Source: Deinococcus hopiensis KR-140
Lineage (GTDB): Bacteria; Deinococcota; Deinococci; Deinococcales; Deinococcaceae
NCBI GenBank assembly: GCA_943327755.2
Contig: CALPYF020000006.1
Location: forward strand, 62,001 to 126,000
Direction of reading: 5' to 3'
DNA length: 64,000 nucleotides
The position numbers and the translations under genes were made by a program. A model generated the notes under the pieces. That model saw only the letters and a program-made list of their open reading frames with translations. It was not told the origin of the DNA and made no database searches. Positions 1-10,612 of this stretch are shown here, piece by piece; position 1 is the stretch's first letter; every line of letters starts with the position of its first letter.

Positions 1-1
1 C

Positions 2-1429
2 GAGGCGCGGCTGAAGGCGGTCCTCACCGCGCTGGACGGGCAGAACGCGGTGTTGTTCATCGACGAACTGCACACCCTGGTGGGCGCCGGGGCCACCGAG
101 GGCGGCAGCGTGGACGCCGCGAACCTCCTCAAACCGGCCCTCGCGCGGGGCAAGCTGCGGGTGCTGGGGGCGACCACGCCGGCGGAACTGCGGCACCTGG
201 AGAAGGACCGGGCGCTGTGGCGCCGCTTCCAGACCGTCGAGGTGCCCGAGCCGTCCGAGGAGGACGCGCTGAAGATCGTACAGGGGCTGGCCGGGCGGTA
301 CGAGGCGCACCACGGGGTGACGTTCACGCCGGGTGCGCTGGACGCGGCGGTGCGGCTGTCGGTGCGGCACCTACGCGACCGCTTCCTGCCGGACAAGGCC
401 ATCGACGTGCTGGACGAGGCGGGCGCGGCCCGCAGCAGTGCCGGGAAGGGCGGCACCATCGACGTGCCGGACGTCGAGGGCACGGTGGCCCGCATGGCCC
501 GCGTGCCGCTGGGCGCTGTGAAGGCCGAGGAGGTCACGTCCCTGGCAACGCTGGAGGTGGATCTGAAAGCGCGGGTGTTCGGGCAGGACGCGGCGGTGGG
601 CGCCGTGGCGAGCGCCGTGAAACTGGCCCGCGCGGGGCTGCGCGATCCGCAGAAGCCGCAGGGGGCGTTCCTGTTCGCCGGGCCGACCGGGGTGGGCAAG
701 ACCGAACTGGCCCGCGCGCTGGCCGAGCGGCTGGGCATTCACCTGGCGCGGTTCGACATGAGCGAGTACCAGGAGGCGCACACGGTCGCGCGGCTGATCG
801 GCGCGCCCCCCGGGTACGTGGGCTTCGATCAGGGGGGCCTGCTGACGGACGCCGTGGCGAAGCACCCGCACGCGGTGCTGCTGCTGGATGAGATCGAGAA
901 GGCCCACCCGGACGTGTACAACGTGTTCCTGCAACTCATGGATCACGGGACGCTGACGGACCACACCGGGAAGAAGGTGGACGGGCGCGGCCTGATCCTG
1001 GTGTTCACCACGAACGCCGGGGCGGCCGACGCGTCGCGGCCCGCACTGGGTTTCGGGCGCTCGGGCCGCGCGGGCGAGGAGGCGGAGGCCGTGAAGCGCA
1101 TGTTCACGCCGGAGTTCCGCAACCGCCTGGACGGCGTGCTGCACTTCGCGCCGCTGCCCCCGGACGTGATGGGCGGCGTGGTGGACAAGTTCATGCGGGA
1201 GTTGCAGGTGCAGCTGGAGGAACGCGGCGTGACCCTGACCGTGACCCCGGCGGCGCGCGCGCGGCTGGCGGCGCTGGGGTACGACCCGCTCATGGGCGCG
1301 CGGCCCCTGGCACGCGTGATCGAGGCGCAGCTGAAGCGCCCGCTGGCGGACCTGATGCTGTTCGGCCGCCTGAAAGGTGGTGGGCGCGTGAGGGTGGGCG
1401 TCAAGGACGGCAGCTTTACCTTCACTTAA
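2..1429 (+). CDS. clpA: ATP-dependent Clp protease ATP-binding subunit ClpA (3' part only)
   Basis: AAA+ unfoldase that feeds substrates into the ClpP peptidase. The reading frame is open from base 2, so the N-domain and the first Walker A lie off the left edge. The visible part starts at the first Walker B (LFIDELHT), continues through the end of the first AAA module and reaches the second module with Walker A GPTGVGKTE, Walker B LLLDEIEK and the D2-small domain. The short link between modules, without the roughly 130-residue coiled-coil M domain of ClpB, argues for ClpA rather than ClpB/ClpC. No terminator is obvious downstream. Confidence 0.9.
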   Translation, partial: EARLKAVLTALDGQNAVLFIDELHTLVGAGATEGGSVDAANLLKPALARGKLRVLGATTPAELRHLEKDRALWRRFQTVEVPEPSEEDALKIVQGLAGRYEAHHGVTFTPGALDAAVRLSVRHLRDRFLPDKAIDVLDEAGAARSSAGKGGTIDVPDVEGTVARMARVPLGAVKAEEVTSLATLEVDLKARVFGQDAAVGAVASAVKLARAGLRDPQKPQGAFLFAGPTGVGKTELARALAERLGIHLARFDMSEYQEAHTVARLIGAPPGYVGFDQGGLLTDAVAKHPHAVLLLDEIEKAHPDVYNVFLQLMDHGTLTDHTGKKVDGRGLILVFTTNAGAADASRPALGFGRSGRAGEEAEAVKRMFTPEFRNRLDGVLHFAPLPPDVMGGVVDKFMRELQVQLEERGVTLTVTPAARARLAALGYDPLMGARPLARVIEAQLKRPLADLMLFGRLKGGGRVRVGVKDGSFTFT

Positions 1430-1505
1430 TTTCGCGTGCTGGACGTAAAGATTCCCTGGGATTGTCCTCACATGAGAACCGCCGGAAATCGGGAAGATGG
1501 CAGTC

Positions 1506-1925
1506 ATGAAACCCACCCTGCTGGCCCTCCTGACCGCTGCCCTCCTCGCCTCCTGCGCGCCGAAGACCGAGACCACCGAGACCTCCACCGACGGCACCAC
1601 GACGACCACCACGACCGATACCGGCGTGGCCGCTGACAGCACCATGAACAACGGCGACAGCGCCAACACCAGCGAAGAGATGGACATGGCGGCTGGCGAC
1701 GGCCTTGAAGGTATGGTCATGAACTTCGACGGCACCGCCAAGACGTTCGGCCTGAACGAGGACGACAAGAACTACGAAGTCAGCGTGACCGACACCACCA
1801 CCTACGAAGGCAACGCCACCACCGCCGACGACTTCTTCGGCACGGACCGCAACAACGCGAACGTCGCCGTGGAAGGCGAGATCGAAGGCACCAAGCTGGT
1901 CGCCAGCAAGATCACCCTCAACTAA
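1506..1925 (+). CDS. Secreted lipoprotein with a DUF5666-like beta domain
   Basis: Predicted lipoprotein of 139 residues: a short Lys-containing N-terminus, a Leu/Ala-rich core and a lipobox ending LLASC. A Thr-rich, low-complexity linker of about 30 residues follows, then a C-terminal domain with a Gly-x-Val/Met-x-x-x-asp pattern that resembles DUF5666 (small beta proteins of unknown function); that match is by eye. An in-frame ATG at 1497 would add three residues; 1506 is preferred because the signal peptide then begins with MKP. A UUCG-loop terminator follows directly, so the gene is probably monocistronic. Confidence 0.75.
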   Translation: MKPTLLALLTAALLASCAPKTETTETSTDGTTTTTTTDTGVAADSTMNNGDSANTSEEMDMAAGDGLEGMVMNFDGTAKTFGLNEDDKNYEVSVTDTTTYEGNATTADDFFGTDRNNANVAVEGEIEGTKLVASKITLN

Positions 1926-1943
1926 ACCACTCCACACGCCGGG

Positions 1944-1970
1944 CCGGGTTCCTTCGGGAGCCCGGTTCTG
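1944..1970 (+). terminator. Intrinsic terminator with TTCG tetraloop
   Basis: CCGGGTTCC, loop TTCG, GGAGCCCGG: a nine-pair stem with one G-T wobble closed by the very stable C(TTCG)G tetraloop, followed by TTCTG. It lies 19 bases after the lipoprotein stop and just before the next promoter. Confidence 0.75.
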
Positions 1971-1979
1971 CCGTGACGC

Positions 1980-1985
1980 TAGGCT
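1980..1985 (+). promoter_or_regulatory. -10 TAGGCT of a leaderless GNAT gene
   Basis: TAGGCT ends 6 bases before the ATG at 1992, so transcription is expected to start at or next to the start codon. No Shine-Dalgarno sequence is present. No convincing -35. Confidence 0.6.
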
Positions 1986-1991
1986 GGGTGG

Positions 1992-2558
1992 ATGACCGAC
2001 GTGCTGATCCGCCCCGCCCACCCCTTCGACGCGGCGTTCGCCGTGCCGCTGATCCAGGCGACCATCGGCCGTATCGGACTGGCCCTGACCGGAGCGGCCG
2101 CGGACGTGGAGGCCGAGCGGGCCCTGCTGGGCTTCTACCCTCTGCGCGGCAACCGCCTGAGTTTCGAGCATCAACTGATCGCGCAGTCGCCTGCCGGGGA
2201 GCCGCTGGGCCTGATCCTCGCGTACCCCGGCGAGCACGCCGAGGCGCTGGACGAGCCGTTCCGCGAGCGGCTGCACGCCCTGGGCCTGCCGGGGCGCATC
2301 GAGTCCGAGGGCACGCCCGGCGAGCTGTACGTGGATACCCTGGCGGTCACGGAGGCCGCGCGGGGGCGCGGAACCGGGGGGCGGCTGCTGGACGCGGCCT
2401 CCGAGCGCGCCGCCAAGCTGGGGCTGCGCCGGGTGGGCCTGCTCGTCGAGGACGGCAATCCGGCCGCGCGGCTGTACGCCCGGCAGGGCTTCCGCCCGGC
2501 GGGGACGCGCGTGCTGGCGGGCGGGACGTACACGCATCTGGTGCGCGACCTGACCTGA
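1992..2558 (+). CDS. GNAT family N-acetyltransferase
   Basis: Single-domain acetyltransferase of 188 residues expected to use acetyl-CoA; substrate unknown. The GNAT core is clear: after the beta-strand LYVDTLAVTEAARGRG (motif A, acetyl-CoA pyrophosphate loop as RGRGTGG) comes the helix with LLDAASERA and the motif B end GNPAARLYARQGF. The sequence resembles the general YhbS/RimI-like group, with no clue to a protein or small-molecule substrate. The start is fixed by the -10 hexamer six bases upstream. Confidence 0.85.
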   Translation: MTDVLIRPAHPFDAAFAVPLIQATIGRIGLALTGAAADVEAERALLGFYPLRGNRLSFEHQLIAQSPAGEPLGLILAYPGEHAEALDEPFRERLHALGLPGRIESEGTPGELYVDTLAVTEAARGRGTGGRLLDAASERAAKLGLRRVGLLVEDGNPAARLYARQGFRPAGTRVLAGGTYTHLVRDLT

Positions 2559-2600
2559 CCCTCCCCCTTAGGGTTGATCCCTTTCGGGGGTGCCGGGCGG

Positions 2601-2606
2601 TATGCT
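2601..2606 (+). promoter_or_regulatory. -10 TATGCT deciding the LCP start
   Basis: TATGCT is followed by six bases and then GTG at 2613. A longer in-frame reading from TTG 2574 would be upstream of this promoter, so the shorter start is chosen. Confidence 0.6.
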
Positions 2607-2612
2607 CCGCGC

Positions 2613-3758
2613 GTGCGCACTCCGGTTGTGGTTGGTCTGGTGGTCCTGGCGGGCGTGGTGGCGGTCGTGTCGCCCGCCGCGCCGTTTCTCGCGCGGTACG
2701 GCACGCTGCCGCACAAGGCCGCCGGGCCGGTCAATCTGGTGCTGGCGGGCATGGACGTGGACTACAACGACCGCGCACCCGTCTGGCCCTACCCCCCCAA
2801 GGAGGATCCGTACGCGGGCCGTACGGACACGCTGATGCTCGCGCAGGCGTGGCCGGACGGACGGGTGAACCTGCTGAGCATTCCGCGCGACTCCTGGGTG
2901 AATCTGCCGAAGACCGGGTGGGGCAAGATCAACGGCGCAAACCGCAGCGGCGGCCCCGAGAGGCTCATGCGCGCCGTGCAGGACCTGACCGGCCTGCCGG
3001 TGGACGGCTATGCGCTGCTGAACCTGAACGCCGTGCCCGCCCTGGTGGACGCGGCGGGGGGCGTGACGGTGGACGTGGGGCAGGTCATGAAGTACGACGA
3101 CAACGCCGGGAACCTGCACATCGACCTGAAGCCCGGGCGGCAGCGCCTGAACGGCGAGCAGATGGTGGGCTTCCTGCGCTTCCGGCACGACAACCTGGGC
3201 GATATCGGGCGGATCGCGCGGCAGCAGCAGTTCGTGGGGGCGCTGGGCGCGCAGGTCCGGAACCCGCTGAACGTGTGGCGGCTCCCGCTGATGGTCGCGG
3301 CCATTGACCGGAACATGAAGTCGAACCTGACCCGCTCGCAGGTCGCGGCGCTGATGGGCGCGGGCCTGAGCGGCGTGAAGATCAAGACGCATCAGGTGCC
3401 CGGTAATTTCGGGTACCGGGGCGCGGCGAGTGTCTGGGAGGTGGACCGCGCGGCACTGGGCGCGCTGGTGGCCAAGGACTTCCGCGACCCGAACGATCCG
3501 CGGTCGCTGGGCGTGGCGGTCGTGAACACCGACGCCCCGGACGGCAGCGCCCGCCGCCTGAAGGAGCGGCTGGAGGGCCTGGGGTACGCGAACGTCTGGA
3601 TCGTGAACGAGACGCGCGGCCCGGCGAAGACCACCGCGTCGGGCGCGGCGGCGGCGCGGGTGCTGCGTGACGTGGGCTTCGGGACGGTCAGCGAGCAGCC
3701 CCTGGCCTCCGGTGCGGACGTGACGGTGCGGCTGGGCTCGGACACGCCGGCCCCCTGA
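2613..3758 (+). CDS. LytR-CpsA-Psr (LCP) family protein with LytR_C domain
   Basis: LCP enzymes transfer polyprenyl-phosphate-linked glycopolymers to the cell wall or, in some bacteria, to other surface carriers. The protein (381 residues) starts with one N-terminal membrane helix, so the catalytic part faces the outside. The LCP core is recognisable: DTLMLA, the Arg-containing SIPRDSWV, KINGAN, the DxxGGVTVDV strand and the FLRFRHD segment with conserved Arg and Asp. A C-terminal LytR_C domain follows (VAVVNTDAPDGSARRL to the end). Start GTG 2613 is set by the -10 box. A hairpin terminator follows at 3773. Confidence 0.88.
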   Translation: MRTPVVVGLVVLAGVVAVVSPAAPFLARYGTLPHKAAGPVNLVLAGMDVDYNDRAPVWPYPPKEDPYAGRTDTLMLAQAWPDGRVNLLSIPRDSWVNLPKTGWGKINGANRSGGPERLMRAVQDLTGLPVDGYALLNLNAVPALVDAAGGVTVDVGQVMKYDDNAGNLHIDLKPGRQRLNGEQMVGFLRFRHDNLGDIGRIARQQQFVGALGAQVRNPLNVWRLPLMVAAIDRNMKSNLTRSQVAALMGAGLSGVKIKTHQVPGNFGYRGAASVWEVDRAALGALVAKDFRDPNDPRSLGVAVVNTDAPDGSARRLKERLEGLGYANVWIVNETRGPAKTTASGAAAARVLRDVGFGTVSEQPLASGADVTVRLGSDTPAP

Positions 3759-3772
3759 GGGCCGCCGCAGAG

Positions 3773-3803
3773 GGCGAGGGGAGCTGGTAGTGGCCCCCTC
3801 GCC
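3773..3803 (+). terminator. Hairpin terminator after the LCP gene
   Basis: GGCGAGGGG pairs with CCCCTCGCC (nine pairs, 13-base loop); the 3' flank TGTCTGTTACT is only moderately T-rich. Confidence 0.55.
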
Positions 3804-3820
3804 TGTCTGTTACTCCCCTC

Positions 3821-3849
3821 TTGATCTGAAACGATTCAGACCGTACTGT
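3821..3849 (+). promoter_or_regulatory. Promoter of the alpha-glucosidase gene
   Basis: -35 TTGATC (3821-3826), 17-base spacer, -10 TACTGT (3844-3849), then seven bases to ATG 3857. This is one of the few promoters in the window with both elements at canonical spacing. Confidence 0.6.
3825..3840. promoter_or_regulatory. LacI/GalR-type operator palindrome
   Basis: TCTGAAACGATTCAGA is a 16-base inverted repeat (TCTGAA-ACGA-TTCAGA) centred on CG, the layout of LacI/GalR family operators. It fills the spacer between -35 and -10, so a bound repressor would block RNA polymerase. Inferred ligand: a maltodextrin- or sucrose-type sugar, from the downstream gene. Confidence 0.55.
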
Positions 3850-3856
3850 GCTGGGC

Positions 3857-5455
<1,599 letters not shown>

Positions 5456-5484
5456 TGGGCAGGAGGGAGTGGGAAAGGCAAAGC

Positions 5485-5520
5485 GAGGGGGAGGTTGTCT
5501 GGTGACAGCCTCCCCCCTCC
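5485..5520. terminator. Hairpin between convergent genes
   Basis: GGGGGAGGTTGTC pairs with GACAGCCTCCCCC (13 pairs, one wobble, loop TGGT). It sits between convergent genes and could act in both directions; no long T-run on either side. Confidence 0.5.
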
Positions 5521-5527
5521 TCTGCGG

Positions 5528-5908
5528 CTACGGCACACGGGGGTGGACATTCGCGCTGATCGCGTCGGCGCTGTACAGACACTCGTAGGGATACACCGTG
5601 ACGCGACCGCCATCGTGACTCGTCAGTTCACCCCGCACCTGCCACAGCCCCGGGGTGAGGGCCTTCACGCCGGTCAACCGGTTGGACTGCCCATCTGCGC
5701 CGTGATACTGCTTGGCCAGGACGAGGCGCGCGAAGCTCACGCACCGCTGCGTGATCGCCTGCGGCTCCGGCAGTGGGTCGTCCGGGGGAAGGGTCACCGC
5801 AGGGGGCGGCGCCGTCCTCGCGTCACGCGCCGCCCGCAGTCCAGCCCCGAGGGTCACGGCCAGCAGGCCGCACGCCAGCATCAGTCCAGTCCTCTGCATC
5901 GTCGTCAT
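5528..5908 (-). CDS. Hypothetical exported protein
   Basis: 126 residues with an N-terminal hydrophobic segment (LMLACGLLAVTLGAG) consistent with a signal peptide or anchor, then a Pro-rich linker and a small domain with two Cys (QRCVSFARLVLA and YPYECLYSAD) that may form a disulfide outside the cell. No family recognised. ATG 5908 has a good Shine-Dalgarno (AGAGGAGG, about six bases upstream), unlike the leaderless genes around it. Confidence 0.6.
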   Translation of the reverse strand: MTTMQRTGLMLACGLLAVTLGAGLRAARDARTAPPPAVTLPPDDPLPEPQAITQRCVSFARLVLAKQYHGADGQSNRLTGVKALTPGLWQVRGELTSHDGGRVTVYPYECLYSADAISANVHPRVP

Positions 5909-5926
5909 TCCAGCCTCCTCTGCTCA

Positions 5927-5967
5927 GGAGGGGGTGGGTCCGTCACACGACGACACCCACCCCCTCC
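5927..5967 (-). terminator. Strong hairpin downstream of the DedA gene
   Basis: GGAGGGGGTGGGT pairs perfectly with ACCCACCCCCTCC (13 pairs, 15-base loop). It follows the DedA stop on the minus strand. No T-run, so factor-dependent or attenuating action is possible. Confidence 0.5.
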
Positions 5968-5984
5968 AGTTTCCACGTCCGGCG

Positions 5985-6575
5985 TCAGGTCGCGCGGCGG
6001 GCCTGCATGACCTTCAGCAGCACGGGCACGATGCTGATCACGACGACGCCCCCCACGATGAGCAGGATGTAACGGTCGAGGTGGGGGATGCGGTCGCCCA
6101 GGAAGTACCCCAGCGCGGGGACACTGACGCCCCACAGCAGCGCACCGAGGATGTTGTAGAGCGTGAACGGCGCCAGGGGCATGCGGCTCACGCCCGCCAT
6201 GGTGGGCACCAGGGTCCGCACGACCGGCACGAAGCGGGCGAGGACGACGGCCAGCCAGCCGTACCGCGCGAAGAACAGTTCGGCGCGGGTCACGTACTCG
6301 GGTTTGAAGTAGCGGGCGTCCTGACTGGCAAACACGCGCGGCCCGAACTTCCCGCCGATGAAGTACCCGGCGACGCAGCCCAGGACCGCGCCCGCCACGA
6401 CGGCCGCCATGATGCCCCCGAGGCTCAGGGCGCCCCCGGCGGCGAGCACCCCGGCGGCGAGCAGCAGGGTGTCGCCCGGCAGGAAGAAGCCCAGCAGCAG
6501 TCCGGTCTCGGCGAAGACGATGGCGAACAGGCCCACGTAGGACGCGGAGAGGATCAGGCTGGTCAGGTCGTGCAT
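5985..6575 (-). CDS. DedA/SNARE-associated family membrane protein
   Basis: Integral membrane protein of 196 residues. DedA proteins are linked to undecaprenyl-phosphate or phospholipid translocation and envelope homeostasis. Visible marks: the N-terminal re-entrant region FAETGLLLGFFLPGDTLL, a glycine-rich helix pair, and the conserved FARFVPVVRTLVPTMAG segment with the two arginines typical of the family. Four to five hydrophobic stretches. ATG 6575 (MHDLTS) was chosen over a start at 6641 because TAGCCT lies eight bases before it. Confidence 0.87.
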   Translation of the reverse strand: MHDLTSLILSASYVGLFAIVFAETGLLLGFFLPGDTLLLAAGVLAAGGALSLGGIMAAVVAGAVLGCVAGYFIGGKFGPRVFASQDARYFKPEYVTRAELFFARYGWLAVVLARFVPVVRTLVPTMAGVSRMPLAPFTLYNILGALLWGVSVPALGYFLGDRIPHLDRYILLIVGGVVVISIVPVLLKVMQARRAT

Positions 6576-6583
6576 ACCCGTGC

Positions 6584-6589
6584 AGGCTA
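6584..6589 (-). promoter_or_regulatory. -10 TAGCCT of the DedA gene
   Basis: TAGCCT on the minus strand, eight bases before ATG 6575; leaderless-type arrangement. Confidence 0.5.
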
Positions 6590-6671
6590 GCGCGCCGCCC
6601 GGCACGAGCGCGTCACTCGCAGGATGGAGGGCGCCCTTCATGAAGACGGCCGCGCTGGTGCGGGGTGACCC

Positions 6672-7244
6672 TCAGCGCGCGCGGAGGTTGGTGGTGTTCC
6701 CGGCGGTGTCGGTCACGACGATGTCGGCCCAGATGCCGGTCGTCTCGGCGTAGAACTCGACCTCCTTGCCGGGGGTGATGTTCAGGCGGTTGCCGTCCAC
6801 GCTGACCTGCGCCACGCGGACGTTGTCGCTGGCGACGCCCGAGACGCGGATGACGTTCCCGCTGCGTTCGAAGCGGGTGACCTTCACGGCAGGCCGCGTG
6901 GGGTCCACGCTGACGGGCAGCACGAGTTTCGCCTCGTTCCCGGCGGCGTCTCGGGCGGTGATGGTGTACTGCCCGGTGGGCGTGGACAGCACCGCCTGGA
7001 ACTGGAAGCGGGCGATCTTGCGGCTGCCGGGCTGGATGGGGACGCTCTTGCCGTCCACCTGGATGTCGGTGACGCCCGTGTCGTCCAGGACGTAGCCCTG
7101 CACCAGGAAGCCGTTGGCAGTGCGGGTGGCGCCGGTGTCGGTGACGCTGATGCGCGGCGTGAAGTTGTCGGCGGTGCGGGCGCAGCTGCCCAGCGTGAGG
7201 ATCAGGCTGGCTCCCAGCAGGGCGAGGAGGGGGGCTCGGCGCAT
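6672..7244 (-). CDS. Lipoprotein with bacterial Ig-like domains
   Basis: 190-residue predicted lipoprotein: MRRAPLL, a hydrophobic core and lipobox LTLGSC. The mature part looks like two tandem Ig-like beta-sandwich repeats: each has a conserved Asp-Asn/Asp-Thr-Gly-Val turn and ends in a DxAGN motif (TARDAAGNEA and VTDTAGNTT). Such repeats usually mediate surface adhesion or hold neighbouring proteins; no enzyme domain is present. The -10 TATACT lies nine bases before ATG 7244. Confidence 0.75.
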   Translation of the reverse strand: MRRAPLLALLGASLILTLGSCARTADNFTPRISVTDTGATRTANGFLVQGYVLDDTGVTDIQVDGKSVPIQPGSRKIARFQFQAVLSTPTGQYTITARDAAGNEAKLVLPVSVDPTRPAVKVTRFERSGNVIRVSGVASDNVRVAQVSVDGNRLNITPGKEVEFYAETTGIWADIVVTDTAGNTTNLRAR

Positions 7245-7253
7245 AGTGCGGGC

Positions 7254-7259
7254 AGTATA
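7254..7259 (-). promoter_or_regulatory. -10 TATACT of the Ig-like lipoprotein gene
   Basis: Consensus-like TATACT on the minus strand nine bases before the ATG. Confidence 0.55.
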
Positions 7260-7315
7260 CGCGCCGCGCACGGGGCGTTCAGACCGGGGTGACGGTGGGC
7301 GGCGCGGGTGGCGCT

Positions 7316-7321
7316 TAGAAT
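7316..7321 (+). promoter_or_regulatory. -10 TAGAAT of hisZ
   Basis: TAGAAT, seven bases, then GTG 7329. Decides the hisZ start. Confidence 0.6.
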
Positions 7322-7328
7322 GCCGGGC

Positions 7329-8510
7329 GTGAATTCGTCCGCCTCATCATCCGCTGCCGCTGCCGGCCCCGCGCCGCGCGTGTCGGCGTTCATTCCGGAG
7401 GGCACGCGCGACGTGCTGCCGCCCGAGTGGGCGCAGCGTGAAGCGATCCGCGCGCAGCTGTCCGGCCTGTTTTCCCGCTGGGGCTACCGGGGCGTGGAGG
7501 TTCCCGCCCTGGAGTACGCCAGCGCGCACCATCCGCAGGACGCCGTGGCGTTCAAACTGATCGACTCGGGCGGGCAGGTGCTGTCGCTGCGCAGCGAGTT
7601 CACGACCGCCGTGGGCCGCCTGGTGCGCACGCGGTACCCGCACGGGCCGTTCCCACTGCGGTTGCAGTACTCCGGGCGGCTGTGGCTGCGCGCGCAGAAC
7701 AGCGAACTGGGCCGCCTGCGGGAGTTCAATCAGCTGGGCGTGGAACTGATCGGCGTGGAGTCCGCCCGGTCGGACGCGGAGCTGCTGCATCTGGCGGCGG
7801 CGGCGCTGCGGGAAGTGGGGGTGGGCGCGGCGCTGGAGGTCGGGTACCCGGGCTTCGTGGACGCGGTGCTGGAGGACGCCGGGCTGCACGGCGCGGCGCG
7901 GGCGGCGCTGCACGACGCGATCGACCGCAAGAGTGGCGCGGACGTGGACCTGCTGTGCGGTCAGTTCGGGCTGGGCGGCGACACGCGCCGCACCCTGCAC
8001 GCTCTGACGGACCTGTACGGCGGCCCCGAGGTGCTCGACGCCGCGCAGGCGCTGGCGCGCGGCACGCGCGCGCAGGAGGCGGTCGCGCACCTACGGCACG
8101 TGGCTGCGCTGTACGCGGGGCCGCTGCTGTTCGATCTGGGCGTCAGCCGCCGCTACGACTACTACACCGGGCTGACGTTCCGCGCGTACGCGCCGGGCCT
8201 GAACCAGCCGGTGCTGGGCGGGGGCCGCTACGCGCTGGAGGGGGGCCTGCCGGGCGCGGGCTTCGCGCTGGGCCTGGAACGCCTGATGCGCGCCCTGGCC
8301 GGCGACCTGCCCCCCGAACCGGAGCTGGTCCTTGCGCTGGACCTCGCGGCGGCCGACGCGGCGCGCGCGCAGGGCCTGCACGCGGAACTCGCCTGGACGG
8401 ACGACCGGACCGAACTGCAGGCGTTCAGCGCGGCGCGCGGCATCCACCGCTGGGCCAGCACTCAGGGCGGCACGCTGACCTTCCAGTCCGCCACGGAGGT
8501 GACGCTGTGA
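7329..8510 (+). CDS. hisZ: ATP phosphoribosyltransferase regulatory subunit HisZ
   Basis: HisRS-like paralogue (393 residues) that has lost tRNA charging and forms the regulatory half of a hetero-octameric ATP phosphoribosyltransferase, first step of histidine synthesis. The class II synthetase fold is visible (GTRDVLPPEW, motif 2-like LRLQYSGRLWL, RRYDYYTGLTF, ALGLERLM) but there is no C-terminal anticodon-binding domain. The gene overlaps hisG by three bases (GTGA), and the hisG partner is the short form that needs HisZ, so the two identifications support each other. Start GTG 7329 from the leaderless promoter. Confidence 0.92.
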   Translation: MNSSASSSAAAAGPAPRVSAFIPEGTRDVLPPEWAQREAIRAQLSGLFSRWGYRGVEVPALEYASAHHPQDAVAFKLIDSGGQVLSLRSEFTTAVGRLVRTRYPHGPFPLRLQYSGRLWLRAQNSELGRLREFNQLGVELIGVESARSDAELLHLAAAALREVGVGAALEVGYPGFVDAVLEDAGLHGAARAALHDAIDRKSGADVDLLCGQFGLGGDTRRTLHALTDLYGGPEVLDAAQALARGTRAQEAVAHLRHVAALYAGPLLFDLGVSRRYDYYTGLTFRAYAPGLNQPVLGGGRYALEGGLPGAGFALGLERLMRALAGDLPPEPELVLALDLAAADAARAQGLHAELAWTDDRTELQAFSAARGIHRWASTQGGTLTFQSATEVTL

Positions 8511-9142
8511 CCCCCGCCCCCACCCGCGACCCCGGTCACCTGACCCTGGCGCTGCCCAAGGGCCGCATCCTCGAAGACGCCATCGCGCTGCTCTCGCAGG
8601 CGGGCCTACCGCTGACCATGCCCGAGAAATCCCGCGCGCTGCGTCACGAGTTCCCGGGCGTGACCGTGCTGGAGCTGCGCAACCAGGACGTGCCGGTGTA
8701 CGTGGACCTGGGCGTCGCGGACGCCGGGATCGTCGGGAAGGACGTGCTGATCGAGTCGGGCCGCACCGTGTACGAACCGGTGGACCTGCGCTTTGCCGGG
8801 TGCCGCCTCTCCCTGATCCGCGAGGTCGGCGCGGACGGTGACATCACCCGGGTCGGCACGAAGTACCCCCGCGCGGCCCGCACGTACCTGAACGCGCGCG
8901 GCATCCCCGCCGAGATCGTCAAGCTCAGCGGGAACATCGAACTGGCGTGCCTGACAGGCCTCGCGGACGCCGTGGTGGATCTCGTGCAGACGGGCAGCAC
9001 CCTGCGCGCCAACAACCTGGAGGAGGTGGACGTGCTGTTCCACTCGACCGCGCGGCTGGTCGTGAACCGCGCGGCCCTCAAGACCCGCCGCGAGCGCCTG
9101 CGGCCCCTGATTGAGCGACTGCGCGAACTCACCTCGCAGTAA
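8507..9142 (+). CDS. hisG: ATP phosphoribosyltransferase catalytic subunit, short form
   Basis: Condenses ATP and PRPP to phosphoribosyl-ATP. 211 residues, i.e. the short HisG lacking the C-terminal histidine-binding domain of the long form. Conserved stretches: LALPKGRILE at the N-terminus, DLGVADAGIVGKDVL, and the PRPP loop region DAVVDLVQTGSTLRANNL. GTG start overlaps the hisZ stop, with GGAGGTG eight bases upstream, so translation is coupled. Followed by a 23-pair imperfect hairpin before the convergent neighbour. Confidence 0.93.
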   Translation: MTPAPTRDPGHLTLALPKGRILEDAIALLSQAGLPLTMPEKSRALRHEFPGVTVLELRNQDVPVYVDLGVADAGIVGKDVLIESGRTVYEPVDLRFAGCRLSLIREVGADGDITRVGTKYPRAARTYLNARGIPAEIVKLSGNIELACLTGLADAVVDLVQTGSTLRANNLEEVDVLFHSTARLVVNRAALKTRRERLRPLIERLRELTSQ

Positions 9143-9147
9143 ACGCA

Positions 9148-9204
9148 GGCAGTGGAAAGTGGGGAGTGGATGCGGCGCAGCTCCACCCCCCACTTCCGAC
9201 TGCC
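9148..9204. repeat. Heptad-type intergenic inverted repeat A
   Basis: A 23-base arm (9148-9170) and its inverted copy (9182-9204) match at 20 positions with an 11-base loop. Arms are made of 7-base units such as GCAGTGG, AAAGTGG, GGAGTGG. Sits between convergent genes and may serve as a two-way terminator; same family as the repeat at 10438. Confidence 0.6.
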
Positions 9205-9218
9205 CACTCCCCAAATGC

Positions 9219-10403
<1,185 letters not shown>

Positions 10404-10410
10404 GAGGGCG

Positions 10411-10416
10411 AGCATA
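10411..10416 (-). promoter_or_regulatory. -10 TATGCT of the PatB-like gene
   Basis: TATGCT seven bases before ATG 10403 on the minus strand; it overlaps the alternative upstream ATG at 10415 and so argues against it. Confidence 0.6.
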
Positions 10417-10437
10417 CCCCCCGCCCATGAGGCAACG

Positions 10438-10565
10438 GGAAGTAGGGAGTGGGGAGTAGGCAGTGGAAGGCGAACGCCTGGGCATCCGCCCCTGCCCGTC
10501 CGCACTCACAGCCCCCCAGGCTCCTGGGACGCGGACCACCGACCCACTCCCCACTGCCTACTTCC
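10438..10565. repeat. Heptad-type intergenic inverted repeat B
   Basis: Left arm 10438-10460 and right arm 10543-10565 are inverted copies matching at 21 of 23 positions, separated by 82 bases. The left arm is a run of 7-base purine units (GGAAGTA, GGGAGTG, GGGAGTA). The right flank CTTCCGACAGCCCACT is nearly identical to the right arm of repeat A. It lies between divergent genes, so it is not a terminator for either. Confidence 0.6.
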
Positions 10566-10599
10566 GACAGCCCACTGCCCTCCCCCACCCGGCTGGGGC

Positions 10600-10605
10600 T
10601 AGACT
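10600..10605 (+). promoter_or_regulatory. -10 TAGACT of the nucleosidase gene
   Basis: TAGACT, seven bases, ATG 10613. Confidence 0.6.
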
Positions 10606-10612
10606 GCGCCTC

